Source of the DNA: an uncultured Prevotella sp.
Lineage (GTDB): Bacteria; Bacteroidota; Bacteroidia; Bacteroidales; Bacteroidaceae
NCBI GenBank assembly: GCA_900554545.1
Contig: USHW01000014.1
Coordinates: forward strand, 1-44,838
Reading direction: 5' to 3'
Length of the DNA stretch: 44,838 nt
Position numbers and translations under genes: made by a program
In this document: positions 30,548 to 38,890 of the stretch, piece by piece
Position numbering within the stretch: the first letter of the stretch is position 1
Layout of the letters: every line of letters starts with the position of its first letter
The notes under the pieces: generated by a model
Told to the model about the DNA's origin: nothing
Databases searched by the model: none
Seen by the model: only the letters and a program-made list of their open reading frames with translations

Positions 30548-30976
30548 ATGGCAGAATACAACTTGGAAAGATTTATAAAGGCGCAAGACGCTGCTTATTC
30601 AGGCTACGCCACAGCCTTGGCGGAAGTGAAAGCCGGGCGCAAGCGGTCGCACTGGATATGGTATGTGTTCCCACAAATAAAAGGCTTGGGGCACAGCTAC
30701 AATTCCGAATACTACGGCATCTCATGCCTGGCCGAGGCCAAAGCCTACCTTGCCGACAGCACTCTCGGCCCTCGCCTGCACGAAATAACGCAGGCGTTGC
30801 TCGCCATTGACGGCAAGTCGGCAACCGAAATACTCGGCGGAATAGACGCACTGAAAGTGAAATCGAGCATGACCCTGTTCGACGCAGCAGTCCCCGGCGG
30901 CATCTTCGCCACCGCTCTGGAAAAGTATTATGACGGCAAGCGCGACGCGCTTACCCTATCAAGGCTCGGCAAGTAA
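30548..30976 (+). CDS. DUF1810 family protein
   Basis: 142 residues, small and cytoplasmic. The sequence is the DUF1810 family from end to end: YNLERFIKAQDAAY at the N-terminus, the strongly conserved SHWIWYVFPQIKGLGHS near residues 34-50, then YYGISCLAEAKAYLADSTLGPRL and KVKSSMTLFDAAVP. The invariant HWIWYVFPQ block with its aromatic residues and arginine/histidine suggests a ligand-binding site, but no activity is established for the family as far as I know. It precedes the arginase-fold gene by 129 bases on the same strand. Confidence 0.85.
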   Translation: MAEYNLERFIKAQDAAYSGYATALAEVKAGRKRSHWIWYVFPQIKGLGHSYNSEYYGISCLAEAKAYLADSTLGPRLHEITQALLAIDGKSATEILGGIDALKVKSSMTLFDAAVPGGIFATALEKYYDGKRDALTLSRLGK

Positions 30977-31105
30977 ACGCCGGAAATACCGTAAAAGGGC
31001 ATGCGACAGACACAACAAGGCACACACAGCCGGCCTGCCGACAACTTCAGACGCATGGCCGACAGACTTTTGGGGTGGCAATAAAAAAGAAAATCAGGAA
31101 AAGAC

Positions 31106-31858
31106 ATGGACAAGTCGGTTATAATAATGAACTTCTCGGGCGTGTACAATGAAGAGCCTTTTGCACGAAACCCACGCTTCACGCATCTTGACTGCACACA
31201 CCTGCACGGCACAGACTGCTACTGCGACGAGGAAGGGCAACGCTCAATACGCCGCATCATAGCACCCTACCCTGCCCGAGGCATACACTTCATCGACTCG
31301 GGCGACTACCATTACGTAACAAAATTCTGGACGGATAAAATCAACACGCCGTTCTCGCTCGTACTCTTCGACCACCACACTGACATGCAGCCGTCACGCT
31401 GGAGCGGCGTATTGTCGTGCGGAGGCTGGGTGAAAGACATGCTCGACAGCAACAGTCTGCTGTCGCACGTCGTAATACTTGGCATCCCGGAAAACAGCGT
31501 AGCCACAATTCCCGGAATATATCTCAACCGGGTCATGGCATTCACCGACAGTCAACTGCACGGCCATGCGGCAGAACAACGGCCTCTGTCAATATCGGAA
31601 CCGCTGTACATCTCAATAGACAAGGACGTGCTCGACACCAGTTCGGCACGTACCGACTGGGAACAGGGCACGCTGACGCTCGACGAAATGAAGCGCGTGC
31701 TGCACCTTATCCTGAAGCATGAAAAAATTATCGGCATTGACATCTGCGGCGAATGCCCCGTAACGCTCCGCCTGTTTGACGACGACAACTCCCTCGCCAT
31801 CGACGACAAGGCCAACCGCGAGTTGCTTGCCATGTTCAAACAGCAGGGGCTTTTCTAA
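31106..31858 (+). CDS. Arginase/ureohydrolase-fold protein
   Basis: 250 residues of the arginase-deacetylase fold, cytoplasmic. The binuclear manganese motifs are recognisable: DSGDYHYV (first metal histidine), FDHHTDMQ and SIDKDVLD. The late acidic IDICGECP motif also matches. It is shorter than arginase or agmatinase (about 300), and the guanidino-binding loops are not obvious, so I would not assign arginase, agmatinase or formimidoylglutamase. The gene ends 12 bases from the convergent DUF805 gene with no terminator between them. Confidence 0.8.
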   Translation: MDKSVIIMNFSGVYNEEPFARNPRFTHLDCTHLHGTDCYCDEEGQRSIRRIIAPYPARGIHFIDSGDYHYVTKFWTDKINTPFSLVLFDHHTDMQPSRWSGVLSCGGWVKDMLDSNSLLSHVVILGIPENSVATIPGIYLNRVMAFTDSQLHGHAAEQRPLSISEPLYISIDKDVLDTSSARTDWEQGTLTLDEMKRVLHLILKHEKIIGIDICGECPVTLRLFDDDNSLAIDDKANRELLAMFKQQGLF

Positions 31859-31870
31859 ACGGAAAAGCGG

Positions 31871-32371
31871 CTACACGTCAGCTTCCGCACCGTATTTCGG
31901 AGATACTCCGTAACGGTTGGGTTCCGGGTCGCTGTCAATACACAGCATTACGATTAAGACAATCCTGTAAACCGCGACCAAGATTACCAACAAAATATAC
32001 TTTCCCAGCAGGGAAACAATAACGCCTGTATCCTCAAAACCCGCATCAACATGGTACAGGCTGAGACGAAGCACATCATAGACGAAAACAACAAGAAGCA
32101 CTACCTTTAGCAGGGCGAGTCCGCCCCACCACCATCCGCTGCGCCCTGTGTCGTGCAAACGGCGGAACGTAAGAGGTATAGTAAGAAGTGAAAGCACAAA
32201 CGCGCCGAACGGCGTAAGCACGAAATTGGCAAGGAACACGACGAGAAACGTCCACCAATACTCCGAACGGCGCGAACGCCCGGTAAACTGGAATATCTTA
32301 TTACCGGCAGCCTTCAACGCCTCGGCAATTCCCAACATGGGATAAAACTCGTCTTTAATCATTGCTGTCAT
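31871..32371 (-). CDS. DUF805 membrane protein
   Basis: 166 residues with three to four hydrophobic helices. It has the DUF805 signature: FQFTGRSRRSEYWWTFL near residue 30, the TIPLTFRRLHDTGRSGWWWG motif near residue 68, and a late DPEPNRYG. Members are small inner-membrane proteins without a known function, often acquired with or regulated by stress or toxin loci. It has a long 5' leader with an inverted repeat (32386-32450) between the gene and its -7 box. Confidence 0.85.
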   Translation of the reverse strand: MTAMIKDEFYPMLGIAEALKAAGNKIFQFTGRSRRSEYWWTFLVVFLANFVLTPFGAFVLSLLTIPLTFRRLHDTGRSGWWWGGLALLKVVLLVVFVYDVLRLSLYHVDAGFEDTGVIVSLLGKYILLVILVAVYRIVLIVMLCIDSDPEPNRYGVSPKYGAEADV

Positions 32372-32385
32372 GTTTTAACGTAAGC

Positions 32386-32450
32386 CCGGTATAATGGCAA
32401 TAACTTATAAATGTCATGACTTATCCTTTGTAGGGACATGATTATACCGG
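32386..32450. promoter_or_regulatory. Inverted repeat in the DUF805 leader
   Basis: CCGGTATAAT at 32386-32395 and ATTATACCGG at 32441-32450 pair perfectly, with weaker pairing extending outward through AAG/CTT. It begins 14 bases before the DUF805 start, inside the transcript. Confidence 0.6.
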
Positions 32451-32476
32451 ACTTGCGCTGTATTATTATCACTTTA

Positions 32477-32484
32477 CAAAAGTA
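32477..32484 (-). promoter_or_regulatory. -7 box of the DUF805 gene
   Basis: TACTTTTG on the minus strand about 105 bases upstream of the start; CTTG 17 bases further upstream is a weak second box. Confidence 0.4.
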
Positions 32485-32560
32485 ACAATATTTTGCCAAA
32501 ACAAGAAATCTGACCCGACTATTATGGCAACTTACAAAAACAGCTGCCGGAATACACATG

Positions 32561-32594
32561 AAAAAACGCTCCTTCCCGTCACAGGAAGGAGCGT
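32561..32594 (-). terminator. Terminator of the ribosomal protein operon
   Basis: ACGCTCCTTCC and GGAAGGAGCGT (32566-32576 and 32584-32594) form an 11-bp stem with a 7-base loop, followed on the minus strand by TTTTT. It lies 28 bases past the rplQ stop. Confidence 0.9.
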
Positions 32595-32622
32595 TATAAT
32601 AGAGATATACTTCTTAACTTGA

Positions 32623-33132
32623 TTATTCAGCCTTTGCTGCTTCTTCAGCAGGAGCTTCAGCCTTGGCCTCCTCAGCTACGGGAGCTTCGGTTGCAGCAGG
32701 AGCTGCTTCAGCACCCTTTGAACGGCGGCTGCGGCGTGTCTTCTTGGCTGTCTTCGGAGTCTTGGCCATGTTCTCATCGAAGTCAACAAGCTCGATGAAG
32801 CAAACATCAGCAGCGTCACCCTGACGGGTACCGAGCTTGATGATGCGGGTATAGCCTCCGGGACGGTCGGCCACCTTAGGAGCAACTTCCTTGAAAAGCT
32901 CTGTTACGGCATACTTGTTCTGCAAGTAGCGGAAAACGACACGGCGCGAAGTCGTAGTGTCGGTTTTTGAACGGGTAATCAGAGGCTCCACATACATCTT
33001 GAGGGCCTTGGCCTTTGCGAGAGTCGTAGTGATTCTTTTGTGCATTATCAGCGAGATGGCCATGTTTGCGAGCATAGCCTTACGGTGAGATGCAGTACGG
33101 CTCAAATGGTTGAATTTCTTATTATGTCTCAT
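32623..33132 (-). CDS. rplQ: Ribosomal protein L17
   Basis: 50S subunit protein near the exit tunnel; last gene of the alpha operon. It has 169 residues from MRHNKKFNHLSR, which is the canonical L17 start; a longer frame to 33156 adds eight non-homologous residues. The core ends near residue 120. Beyond it is an extension with a basic part (TAKKTRRSRRSKG) and then an Ala/Glu-rich acidic tail of about 30 residues. A terminator follows. The 72-base gap to rpoA contains a strong hairpin. Confidence 0.95.
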   Translation of the reverse strand: MRHNKKFNHLSRTASHRKAMLANMAISLIMHKRITTTLAKAKALKMYVEPLITRSKTDTTTSRRVVFRYLQNKYAVTELFKEVAPKVADRPGGYTRIIKLGTRQGDAADVCFIELVDFDENMAKTPKTAKKTRRSRRSKGAEAAPAATEAPVAEEAKAEAPAEEAAKAE

Positions 33133-33165
33133 TTTTGTTAATTCGTTTTGGGACAACCTGCGTCC

Positions 33166-33193
33166 GTGGCTGCCGAAGCAAGTCGGCAGCCAC
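33166..33193 (-). other. Hairpin between rpoA and rplQ
   Basis: GTGGCTGCCGA and TCGGCAGCCAC form a perfect 11-bp stem with a 6-base loop in the gap between rpoA and rplQ. It has no T-run, so it is more likely a processing, stability or attenuation element than a full terminator. Confidence 0.7.
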
Positions 33194-33204
33194 GATGCCA
33201 GGAT

Positions 33205-34197
33205 TTATTCTTTGTCCAATTTGTACTTTGAAATGTCAGTTCCAAACGACAGATTCAGACTCTCGAGCAAATCATCAAGCTCTGAAAGCGATTTCTTACC
33301 GAAGTTGCGGAACTTCAAGAGGTCGGTCTTGTTGTACTGTACAAGGTCGCCGAGTGTCTCGACGTCGGCTGCCTTCAGACAGTTCAGGGCACGTACCGAG
33401 AGGTTCATGTCCACGAGCTTGGTCTTGAGCAGCTGGCGCATGTGGAGAACTTCCTCGTCAAATTCCTGGTTGCCGTCAACATCGTTGTTCTCAAGAGTAA
33501 TCTTCTCGTCAGAGAACAGCATGAAGTGGTAAATCAGGATTTTGGCGGCCTCTTTCAGCGCGTCTTTCGGGTGTATGGAACCGTCCGTCGTAACTTCAAT
33601 CACGAGTTTGTCGTAGTCGGTCTTCTGCTCGACACGGTACGGCTCAACCGCGTATTTCACGTTACGAATAGGAGTGTAAATAGAATCGATAGGAATTACG
33701 TTGACGTCAGTGCAGAACTCGCGGTTCTCGTCAGCAGGGACGTAGCCGCGGCCTTTGTTGATGGTAAGGTCTATCTGCATTGAGGCTTTGGCATCTAAAT
33801 GACAAATCACCAAGTCAGGGTTTAACACTTCAAATCCAGTCAGATACTTACCGATGTCGCCTGCTTTGAACTCGGTAGAATTCTCCACGGTGACACTAAC
33901 TTTTTCGTTCTCGAATTCTTCTACTACTTGCTTGAACCTTACTTGCTTCAGGTTCAAGATAATGTTGGTGACATCCTCTTTTACGCCAGGTACAGAGGAA
34001 AACTCATGCTCAACACCCGCAATGCGTATGGTGTTGATAGCATACCCCTCAAGCGATGAAAGAAGAATGCGGCGCAGGGCGTTGCCGATAGTAACGCCGA
34101 AGCCAGGCTCAAGAGGACGGAATTCGAACTTGCCGAATTTGTCATTGGCCTCCAACATTACGACTTTATCAGGTTTTTGAAATGCTAATATCGCCAT
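33205..34197 (-). CDS. rpoA: RNA polymerase alpha subunit
   Basis: Assembles RNA polymerase and contacts activators and UP elements. It has 330 residues. The N-terminal assembly domain has GFGVTIGNALRRILLSSLEGYAI, the most conserved alpha motif; the C-terminal domain (about residues 265-320) has NLSVRALNCLKAADVETLGDL and KFRNFGKKSLSELDDLL, two helix-hairpin-helix elements that bind DNA. It starts 12 bases after rpsD. Confidence 0.98.
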   Translation of the reverse strand: MAILAFQKPDKVVMLEANDKFGKFEFRPLEPGFGVTIGNALRRILLSSLEGYAINTIRIAGVEHEFSSVPGVKEDVTNIILNLKQVRFKQVVEEFENEKVSVTVENSTEFKAGDIGKYLTGFEVLNPDLVICHLDAKASMQIDLTINKGRGYVPADENREFCTDVNVIPIDSIYTPIRNVKYAVEPYRVEQKTDYDKLVIEVTTDGSIHPKDALKEAAKILIYHFMLFSDEKITLENNDVDGNQEFDEEVLHMRQLLKTKLVDMNLSVRALNCLKAADVETLGDLVQYNKTDLLKFRNFGKKSLSELDDLLESLNLSFGTDISKYKLDKE

Positions 34198-34209
34198 TAA
34201 CTTAATGAT

Positions 34210-34815
34210 TTATTTAGAATACAACTCAACGATTAACTGTTCCTTTATGTTCTCGGGAATGTCGGCGCGCTCCGGCTTGTGGAGGAGCTTGCCGCTCTTT
34301 GTATTCTCATCCCACTCAATCCAAGGATACTTGCTGTGATTGAAACCTGCAAGAGCTGCCTCAATCACTTCAAGCGACTTAGCCTTCTCGCGGACACCCA
34401 CTACCTGACCCGGCTTTACCGAATAAGAGGGGATGTTCACTACCTGGCCGTCAACCACGATGTGACGGTGGCCTACCAACTGGCGGGCAGCCGCACGGGT
34501 GGGAGCTATGCCAAGACGGAACACGACATTGTCCAAACGGCACTCAAGGTTCTGGAGAAGAACCTCACCGGTAATGCCGTCTGCCTTGGCTGCCTTTTCG
34601 AACATATTACGGAACTGACGCTCAAGTACACCGTATGTGTATTTAGCTTTTTGCTTCTCTGCCAACATGACACCGTACTCAGACATCTTTCTGCGACGGT
34701 TGTTGCCATGCTGTCCAGGAGGGAAGTTCCTTCTGGACAAAACTTTGTCCGCACCAAAGATGGGTTCTCCAAAACGGCGCGCGATTTTCGATTTCGGTCC
34801 TATATATCTAGCCAT
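34210..34815 (-). CDS. rpsD: Ribosomal protein S4
   Basis: Primary 16S rRNA-binding protein of the 30S subunit and, in other bacteria, autoregulator of the alpha operon. It has 201 residues with the S4 RNA-binding domain at about 93-155 (CRLDNVVFRLGIAPTRAAARQLV and HIVVDGQVVNIPSY). The N-terminal zinc-finger cysteines of some S4 proteins are absent. The gap of 76 bases to rpsK holds a hairpin that could be a control site. Confidence 0.97.
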   Translation of the reverse strand: MARYIGPKSKIARRFGEPIFGADKVLSRRNFPPGQHGNNRRRKMSEYGVMLAEKQKAKYTYGVLERQFRNMFEKAAKADGITGEVLLQNLECRLDNVVFRLGIAPTRAAARQLVGHRHIVVDGQVVNIPSYSVKPGQVVGVREKAKSLEVIEAALAGFNHSKYPWIEWDENTKSGKLLHKPERADIPENIKEQLIVELYSK

Positions 34816-34838
34816 AATATTTTAATTGCTTTTCTGTC

Positions 34839-34867
34839 CTCCGCATAAACGGGATAATGATGCGGAG
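34839..34867 (-). other. Hairpin between rpsK and rpsD
   Basis: CTCCGCAT (34839-34846) and ATGCGGAG (34860-34867) pair over 8 bp with a 13-base loop, immediately upstream of the S4 gene in the mRNA. S4 is a known translational regulator elsewhere, so this is a candidate binding site by inference only. Confidence 0.5.
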
Positions 34868-34891
34868 CCAATGTTTGTTTGTGTACTTGAA

Positions 34892-35281
34892 TTAAACTCT
34901 TCTCCTCTTCGGGGGACGGCATCCGTTGTGCGGTAACGGTGTTACGTCAACAATCTCTGTCACTTCGATGCCTGCGCCATGTACGGCACGGATAGCCGAC
35001 TCACGTCCATTACCCGGTCCCTTGACATAAGCCTTGACTTTACGCAAACCAAGGTCATACGCAACCTTCGCGCAATCCTCTGCTGCCATCTGGGCTGCAT
35101 ACGGAGTATTCTTCTTTGAACCGCGGAAGCCCATTTTGCCGGCTGACGACCAAGATATAACCTGGCCCTCGCTGTTGGCCAAAGACACGATGATATTGTT
35201 GAAAGAGCTATGGACATGGAGCTGCCCCATAGCGTCAACCTTTACATTTCTTTTCTTAGATGTTGCTGATTTCTTTGCCAT
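34892..35281 (-). CDS. rpsK: Ribosomal protein S11
   Basis: 30S platform protein contacting 16S rRNA and the mRNA path. It has 129 residues and is full length, with HVHSSFNNIIVSLANSEGQV, VKGPGNGRESAIRAVHGAGIEV and the terminal DVTPLPHNGCRPPKRRRV. The N-terminal basic extension is short. It starts 9 bases after the rpsM stop, within the alpha operon. Confidence 0.98.
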   Translation of the reverse strand: MAKKSATSKKRNVKVDAMGQLHVHSSFNNIIVSLANSEGQVISWSSAGKMGFRGSKKNTPYAAQMAAEDCAKVAYDLGLRKVKAYVKGPGNGRESAIRAVHGAGIEVTEIVDVTPLPHNGCRPPKRRRV

Positions 35282-35290
35282 AACTAATTA

Positions 35291-35671
35291 TTATTTAGTA
35301 GCCTTTTTCTTATTAGCAACAGTCTTCTTCTTTCCCTTTCGGGTACGTGCGTTATTCTTAGTACTCTGACCGCGAACCGGAAGACCGTTACGATGACGTA
35401 TTCCACGATAGCAACCAATGTCCATAAGGCGCTTGATGTTCATCTGCACCTCTGAACGGAGATCACCTTCAACTTTGTATTCAGCGCCGATGATCTCACG
35501 GATTTTGGCTGCCTGGTCGTCAGTCCACTCGCTGACCTTCAGGTCACGGCTTACGCCTGCCTTGTCCAATATCTTTGCTGAACTACTTCGACCTATACCA
35601 TAGATATAAGTCAATGCGATTTCGCCACGCTTGTTTTGGGGCAAATCTACTCCAACAATTCTTATTGCCAT
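35291..35671 (-). CDS. rpsM: Ribosomal protein S13
   Basis: 30S head protein that contacts tRNAs and bridges to the 50S subunit. It has 126 residues: RIVGVDLPQNKRGEIALTYIYGIG at the N-terminus, the helix-hairpin region, and the basic tail RHRNGLPVRGQSTKNNARTRKG typical of S13. It lies 32 bases after rpmJ. Confidence 0.98.
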   Translation of the reverse strand: MAIRIVGVDLPQNKRGEIALTYIYGIGRSSSAKILDKAGVSRDLKVSEWTDDQAAKIREIIGAEYKVEGDLRSEVQMNIKRLMDIGCYRGIRHRNGLPVRGQSTKNNARTRKGKKKTVANKKKATK

Positions 35672-35703
35672 TTTTGTTTTTGATAAATTAAAAAAATTAA
35701 TTC

Positions 35704-35820
35704 TTAGCCCTGACGTAATTTGTACTTAGGGTTCTTCTTGTTGATTACGTACAAGCGACCTTTACGACGTACTATCTTGCAGTCAGGTGTACGCTTCTTG
35801 ATTGATGTTCTCGTTTTCAT
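35704..35820 (-). CDS. rpmJ: Ribosomal protein L36, zinc-free form
   Basis: 38 residues, beginning MKTRTSIKKRTPDCKIVRR and ending NPKYKLRQG. It is the smallest 50S protein. Of the four zinc ligands in classical L36 (three Cys and one His) only Cys14 remains; the others are Thr, Asn and Tyr, so it cannot hold the zinc ribbon. This is the form usual for Bacteroidota as I know it. It lies 13 bases after infA. Confidence 0.95.
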   Translation of the reverse strand: MKTRTSIKKRTPDCKIVRRKGRLYVINKKNPKYKLRQG

Positions 35821-35833
35821 ATATCTCTATAAA

Positions 35834-36052
35834 TTATTTGTATCTGAACACTATTCTGCCCTTTGTCAAATCATAAAGACTCATCTCGACCTTTACCTTG
35901 TCGCCCGGAAGAATCTTGATGTAGTGCATCCTCATCTTTCCGGAAATATGAGCCGTTATGGGGCAACCATTCTCCAATTCGACACGGAACATGGCGTTGG
36001 ACAACGCCTCCACTATGGTTCCGTCCTGTTCAATCGCGTCTTGCTTTGCCAT
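35834..36052 (-). CDS. infA: Translation initiation factor IF-1
   Basis: 72 residues of a single OB-fold (S1-like) domain that binds the A site of the 30S subunit during initiation. It is full length, with EQDGTIVEALSNAMFRVELENG, ISGKMRMHYIKILPGDKVKVE and the terminal LTKGRIVFRYK. It sits between map and rpmJ, the usual position. Confidence 0.98.
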   Translation of the reverse strand: MAKQDAIEQDGTIVEALSNAMFRVELENGCPITAHISGKMRMHYIKILPGDKVKVEMSLYDLTKGRIVFRYK

Positions 36053-36078
36053 TCTTGTTAATTTTATGAATTTCCTTC

Positions 36079-36861
36079 CTATTGTTCAATTTCTTCAAAA
36101 GGAGACAATATCTCGGCCTTTCCCCTTCTTACCACTACGGTATGTTCAAAGTGAGCAGCCGGCTTGCCGTCACGTGTCTTTATCGTCCAACGGTCAGGCA
36201 TCAGGAATATCGAGCGGTTCCCCATGGTAACCATCGGTTCTATTGCAATGCACATCCCGGCTTTCAGCAACACCCCGCTTCCTGCTGCACCGTAGTTCGG
36301 AACGGGAGGGTCTTCATGCATCTGGCGTCCGATACCATGACCCGTAAGTTCCCTTACAACACCATAGCCTCGCGTCTCGCAACAATCTTGCACTGCATGG
36401 CCTATGTCCCCAATATGCCTGCCTGCTACAGCGTTTTCAATGCCACAGAACAAAGCTTCCTTGGTAACATCAATGAGTTTCCGCACTTCTGCCCCGACTT
36501 CGCCGACACAAAAAGTATAGCAAGAATCTCCATTAAAACCGTCGAGTAAAACGCCACAGTCTACCGAAATTATATCACCGTCCCTTAAAACAGTCTCTGC
36601 ATCCGGCACCCCGTGAACGACAACATCGTTTACCGAAGTACATATACTCGCAGGAAATGGCTTGCCAAAAGGATTTGGAAATCCCTTGAATGTTGGCACC
36701 GCACCATTATCCCTTATGAATTCTTCCGCTATCTTGTCCAACTGGAGAGTTGTAACACCCGGCTCGATATGTTTGCCTATCGCGCCGAGTGTTTTTCCAA
36801 CAAGCCTGTTGGCATTTCGCATCAACTCAATCTCATCTTCCGTTTTGAGAAATATCTTCAT
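36079..36861 (-). CDS. map: Methionine aminopeptidase, type I
   Basis: Removes the N-terminal methionine from new proteins. It has 260 residues, the pita-bread fold without N-terminal extension. The five metal ligands are visible in order: Asp in IISVDCG, Asp in GFNGDSCY, His in LTGHGIG, Glu in IAIEPMV and Glu in HFEHTVVV. It lies between secY and infA; adk, which separates secY and map in many bacteria, is absent here. Confidence 0.97.
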   Translation of the reverse strand: MKIFLKTEDEIELMRNANRLVGKTLGAIGKHIEPGVTTLQLDKIAEEFIRDNGAVPTFKGFPNPFGKPFPASICTSVNDVVVHGVPDAETVLRDGDIISVDCGVLLDGFNGDSCYTFCVGEVGAEVRKLIDVTKEALFCGIENAVAGRHIGDIGHAVQDCCETRGYGVVRELTGHGIGRQMHEDPPVPNYGAAGSGVLLKAGMCIAIEPMVTMGNRSIFLMPDRWTIKTRDGKPAAHFEHTVVVRRGKAEILSPFEEIEQ

Positions 36862-36883
36862 TCAGAAAGAAATTCCCTCACCA

Positions 36884-38224
36884 TCAATATGCAGAGACTG
36901 TGTTACGGCCGCGGATACGTCCGGAATTAAGCAGTCCGTCGTAGTGGCGCATCATCAGATGGCTCTCTATCTGCTGCAAAGTATCAATGACAACTCCCAC
37001 AAGAATGAGAAGCGATGTTCCGCCAAAGAACTGAGAAAACGCATCTTGCACATCAAGCAAACCGGCCAAAGCTGGCATTATTGCAATGAAAGCAATGAAC
37101 AACGAACCAGGCAAAGTTATACGAGACATTACATTGTCGATATAGTCCGCCGTGTCCTTACCCGGTTTTACACCAGGTATGAAACCGTTGTTCCGCTTCA
37201 TGTCCTCTGCCATCTGGGTCGGATTCAAAGTTATAGCCGTATAAAAATATGTGAAAGCTATAATCAACGCAGCAAACACAACATTATACAACAAACTTCT
37301 ATGATCCATCAATGCACGTACCACGTAACCGCTCTGGTCTGTAGAATACTGATAAATGGCCAAAGGTATGAACATCAGTGCCTGCGCAAAGATGATAGGC
37401 ATAACATTGGCCGCAAACAGCTTCAAAGGCACATACTGACGCGCTCCGCCATACTGCTTGTTTCCGACAAGACGCTTGGCATACTGCACCGGTATTTTAC
37501 GCGTGCCCTGAACCAAGAGCAAAGAGGCGCATACAACCGCATAAAGAATGGCTATCTCAATAATGAACATGATAAGGCCACCACTTGTAATCGCCGTAAA
37601 GCGCGAACTTACCTCCTGGATGAAAGCCTGCGGAAGACGGGCGATAATACCAATCATGATTATCAGCGAGACACCATTGCCAATGCCCTTGTCTGTTATG
37701 CGCTCACCCAGCCAAAGGACAAACATACTGCCTGCAGCAAGGATGACCGTAGCAGAAATCATGAATACAGACCAATCAATGCCGGATGCCAAAGCCCCAT
37801 ACGCTTGAACCTTCAAGTTCATCAGGTACGAAGGAGCCTGGAACAGGAGGATTGCAACCGTCAGTATACGGGTATACCAGTTTATCTTCTTACGGCCGCT
37901 TTCTCCCTCACGCTGCATCTTTTGGAAATAAGGCACAGCCACGGCAAGGAGCTGCATCACAATGGACGCGGAGATATAAGGCATTATTCCCAACGCGAAT
38001 ATAGACGCATTGGAAAACGCTCCACCGGAGAACATGTCCAGCAGCGACATAAGTCCGCCGCTGGTTTGCGTTTGCAACTTCTGCAACATTGAAGGGTCGA
38101 TGCCGGGCAGAACCACGAAAGACCCGAAACGATAAATTGCGACAAACGTTATGGTAATGAGGATTCGCTGACGCAAATCCTCAATTTTCCAACAGTTCTT
38201 CAGTGTCTCTATAAACTTTTTCAT
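36884..38224 (-). CDS. secY: Protein translocase subunit SecY
   Basis: Channel-forming subunit of the SecYEG translocon in the inner membrane. It has 446 residues with ten hydrophobic helices. It shows the plug and helix 2 region (ALGIMPYISASIVMQLLAVAVP), the gate-region NGVSLIIMIGIIARLP and the loop KRNNGFIPGVKPGKDTADYI that binds SecA and the ribosome. It starts 4 bases after rplO. Confidence 0.98.
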   Translation of the reverse strand: MKKFIETLKNCWKIEDLRQRILITITFVAIYRFGSFVVLPGIDPSMLQKLQTQTSGGLMSLLDMFSGGAFSNASIFALGIMPYISASIVMQLLAVAVPYFQKMQREGESGRKKINWYTRILTVAILLFQAPSYLMNLKVQAYGALASGIDWSVFMISATVILAAGSMFVLWLGERITDKGIGNGVSLIIMIGIIARLPQAFIQEVSSRFTAITSGGLIMFIIEIAILYAVVCASLLLVQGTRKIPVQYAKRLVGNKQYGGARQYVPLKLFAANVMPIIFAQALMFIPLAIYQYSTDQSGYVVRALMDHRSLLYNVVFAALIIAFTYFYTAITLNPTQMAEDMKRNNGFIPGVKPGKDTADYIDNVMSRITLPGSLFIAFIAIMPALAGLLDVQDAFSQFFGGTSLLILVGVVIDTLQQIESHLMMRHYDGLLNSGRIRGRNTVSAY

Positions 38225-38228
38225 TTAC

Positions 38229-38675
38229 TTAGATTATAGTTGTGTTACCACCTGCTGCCTTGATTGCCTCTTCGGCAGATTTCGAGAAGGCGTTGGCTTC
38301 AACCTCAAGTTTAGCCTTGAGTTCGCCATTGCCAAGAATCTTAACCAACTCCTTACCATTGGTAAGACCCGCCTCTTTCAGCTCGCTGATACCAATCTTG
38401 GTAAAACCTTTTGACTCTGCAATTGCCTGAAGAGTTGAAAGATTAACCACAAAATATTCTTTATGATTGATATTCTTAAAGCCAAACTTAGGAACTCGGC
38501 GCTGCAAAGGCATCTGACCTCCTTCAAATCCGATTTTCCTCTTGTAACCGGAACGAGCTTTCGCACCCTTATGTCCACGGGTTGAAGTTCCTCCCAGGCC
38601 AGAACCTGGACCACGACCCAAACGACGACGTGAATGCGTTGACCCTTCAGCTGGTTTCAAATTATTCAGTTTCAT
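38229..38675 (-). CDS. rplO: Ribosomal protein L15
   Basis: 50S protein that organises late assembly. It has 148 residues with the glycine- and arginine-rich N-terminus (LGRGPGSGLGGTSTRGHKGAKAR) and QMPLQRRVPKFGF characteristic of L15. It lies 27 bases after rpmD. Confidence 0.97.
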   Translation of the reverse strand: MKLNNLKPAEGSTHSRRRLGRGPGSGLGGTSTRGHKGAKARSGYKRKIGFEGGQMPLQRRVPKFGFKNINHKEYFVVNLSTLQAIAESKGFTKIGISELKEAGLTNGKELVKILGNGELKAKLEVEANAFSKSAEEAIKAAGGNTTII

Positions 38676-38702
38676 AATAATTCCTTAGTTTTTGAAAGTT
38701 AT

Positions 38703-38879
38703 TTACTCAATAACGGTTACCAAGTGGTGAACCTTCCTTATCATGCCGCGGAGCACAGGAGTGTCCTCACGCTCAACAACTTGAGATATCTTGTGCAAGC
38801 CAAGAGATTCAAGCGTACGCTTCTGATCGAGGGGTGCACCGATTTTGCTTCTTATCTGCTTGATTTTTATTGTTGCCAT
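38703..38879 (-). CDS. rpmD: Ribosomal protein L30
   Basis: 58 residues from MATIKIKQIRSKIGAPLDQK to the TAA at 38703. It is a small 50S protein with the single ferredoxin-like L30 domain (TLESLGLHKISQVVERED, MIRKVHHLVTV). Its length is normal for bacterial L30. It sits between rpsE and rplO as in other spc operons. Confidence 0.95.
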   Translation of the reverse strand: MATIKIKQIRSKIGAPLDQKRTLESLGLHKISQVVEREDTPVLRGMIRKVHHLVTVIE

Positions 38880-38890
38880 TTTTTGCCTCC

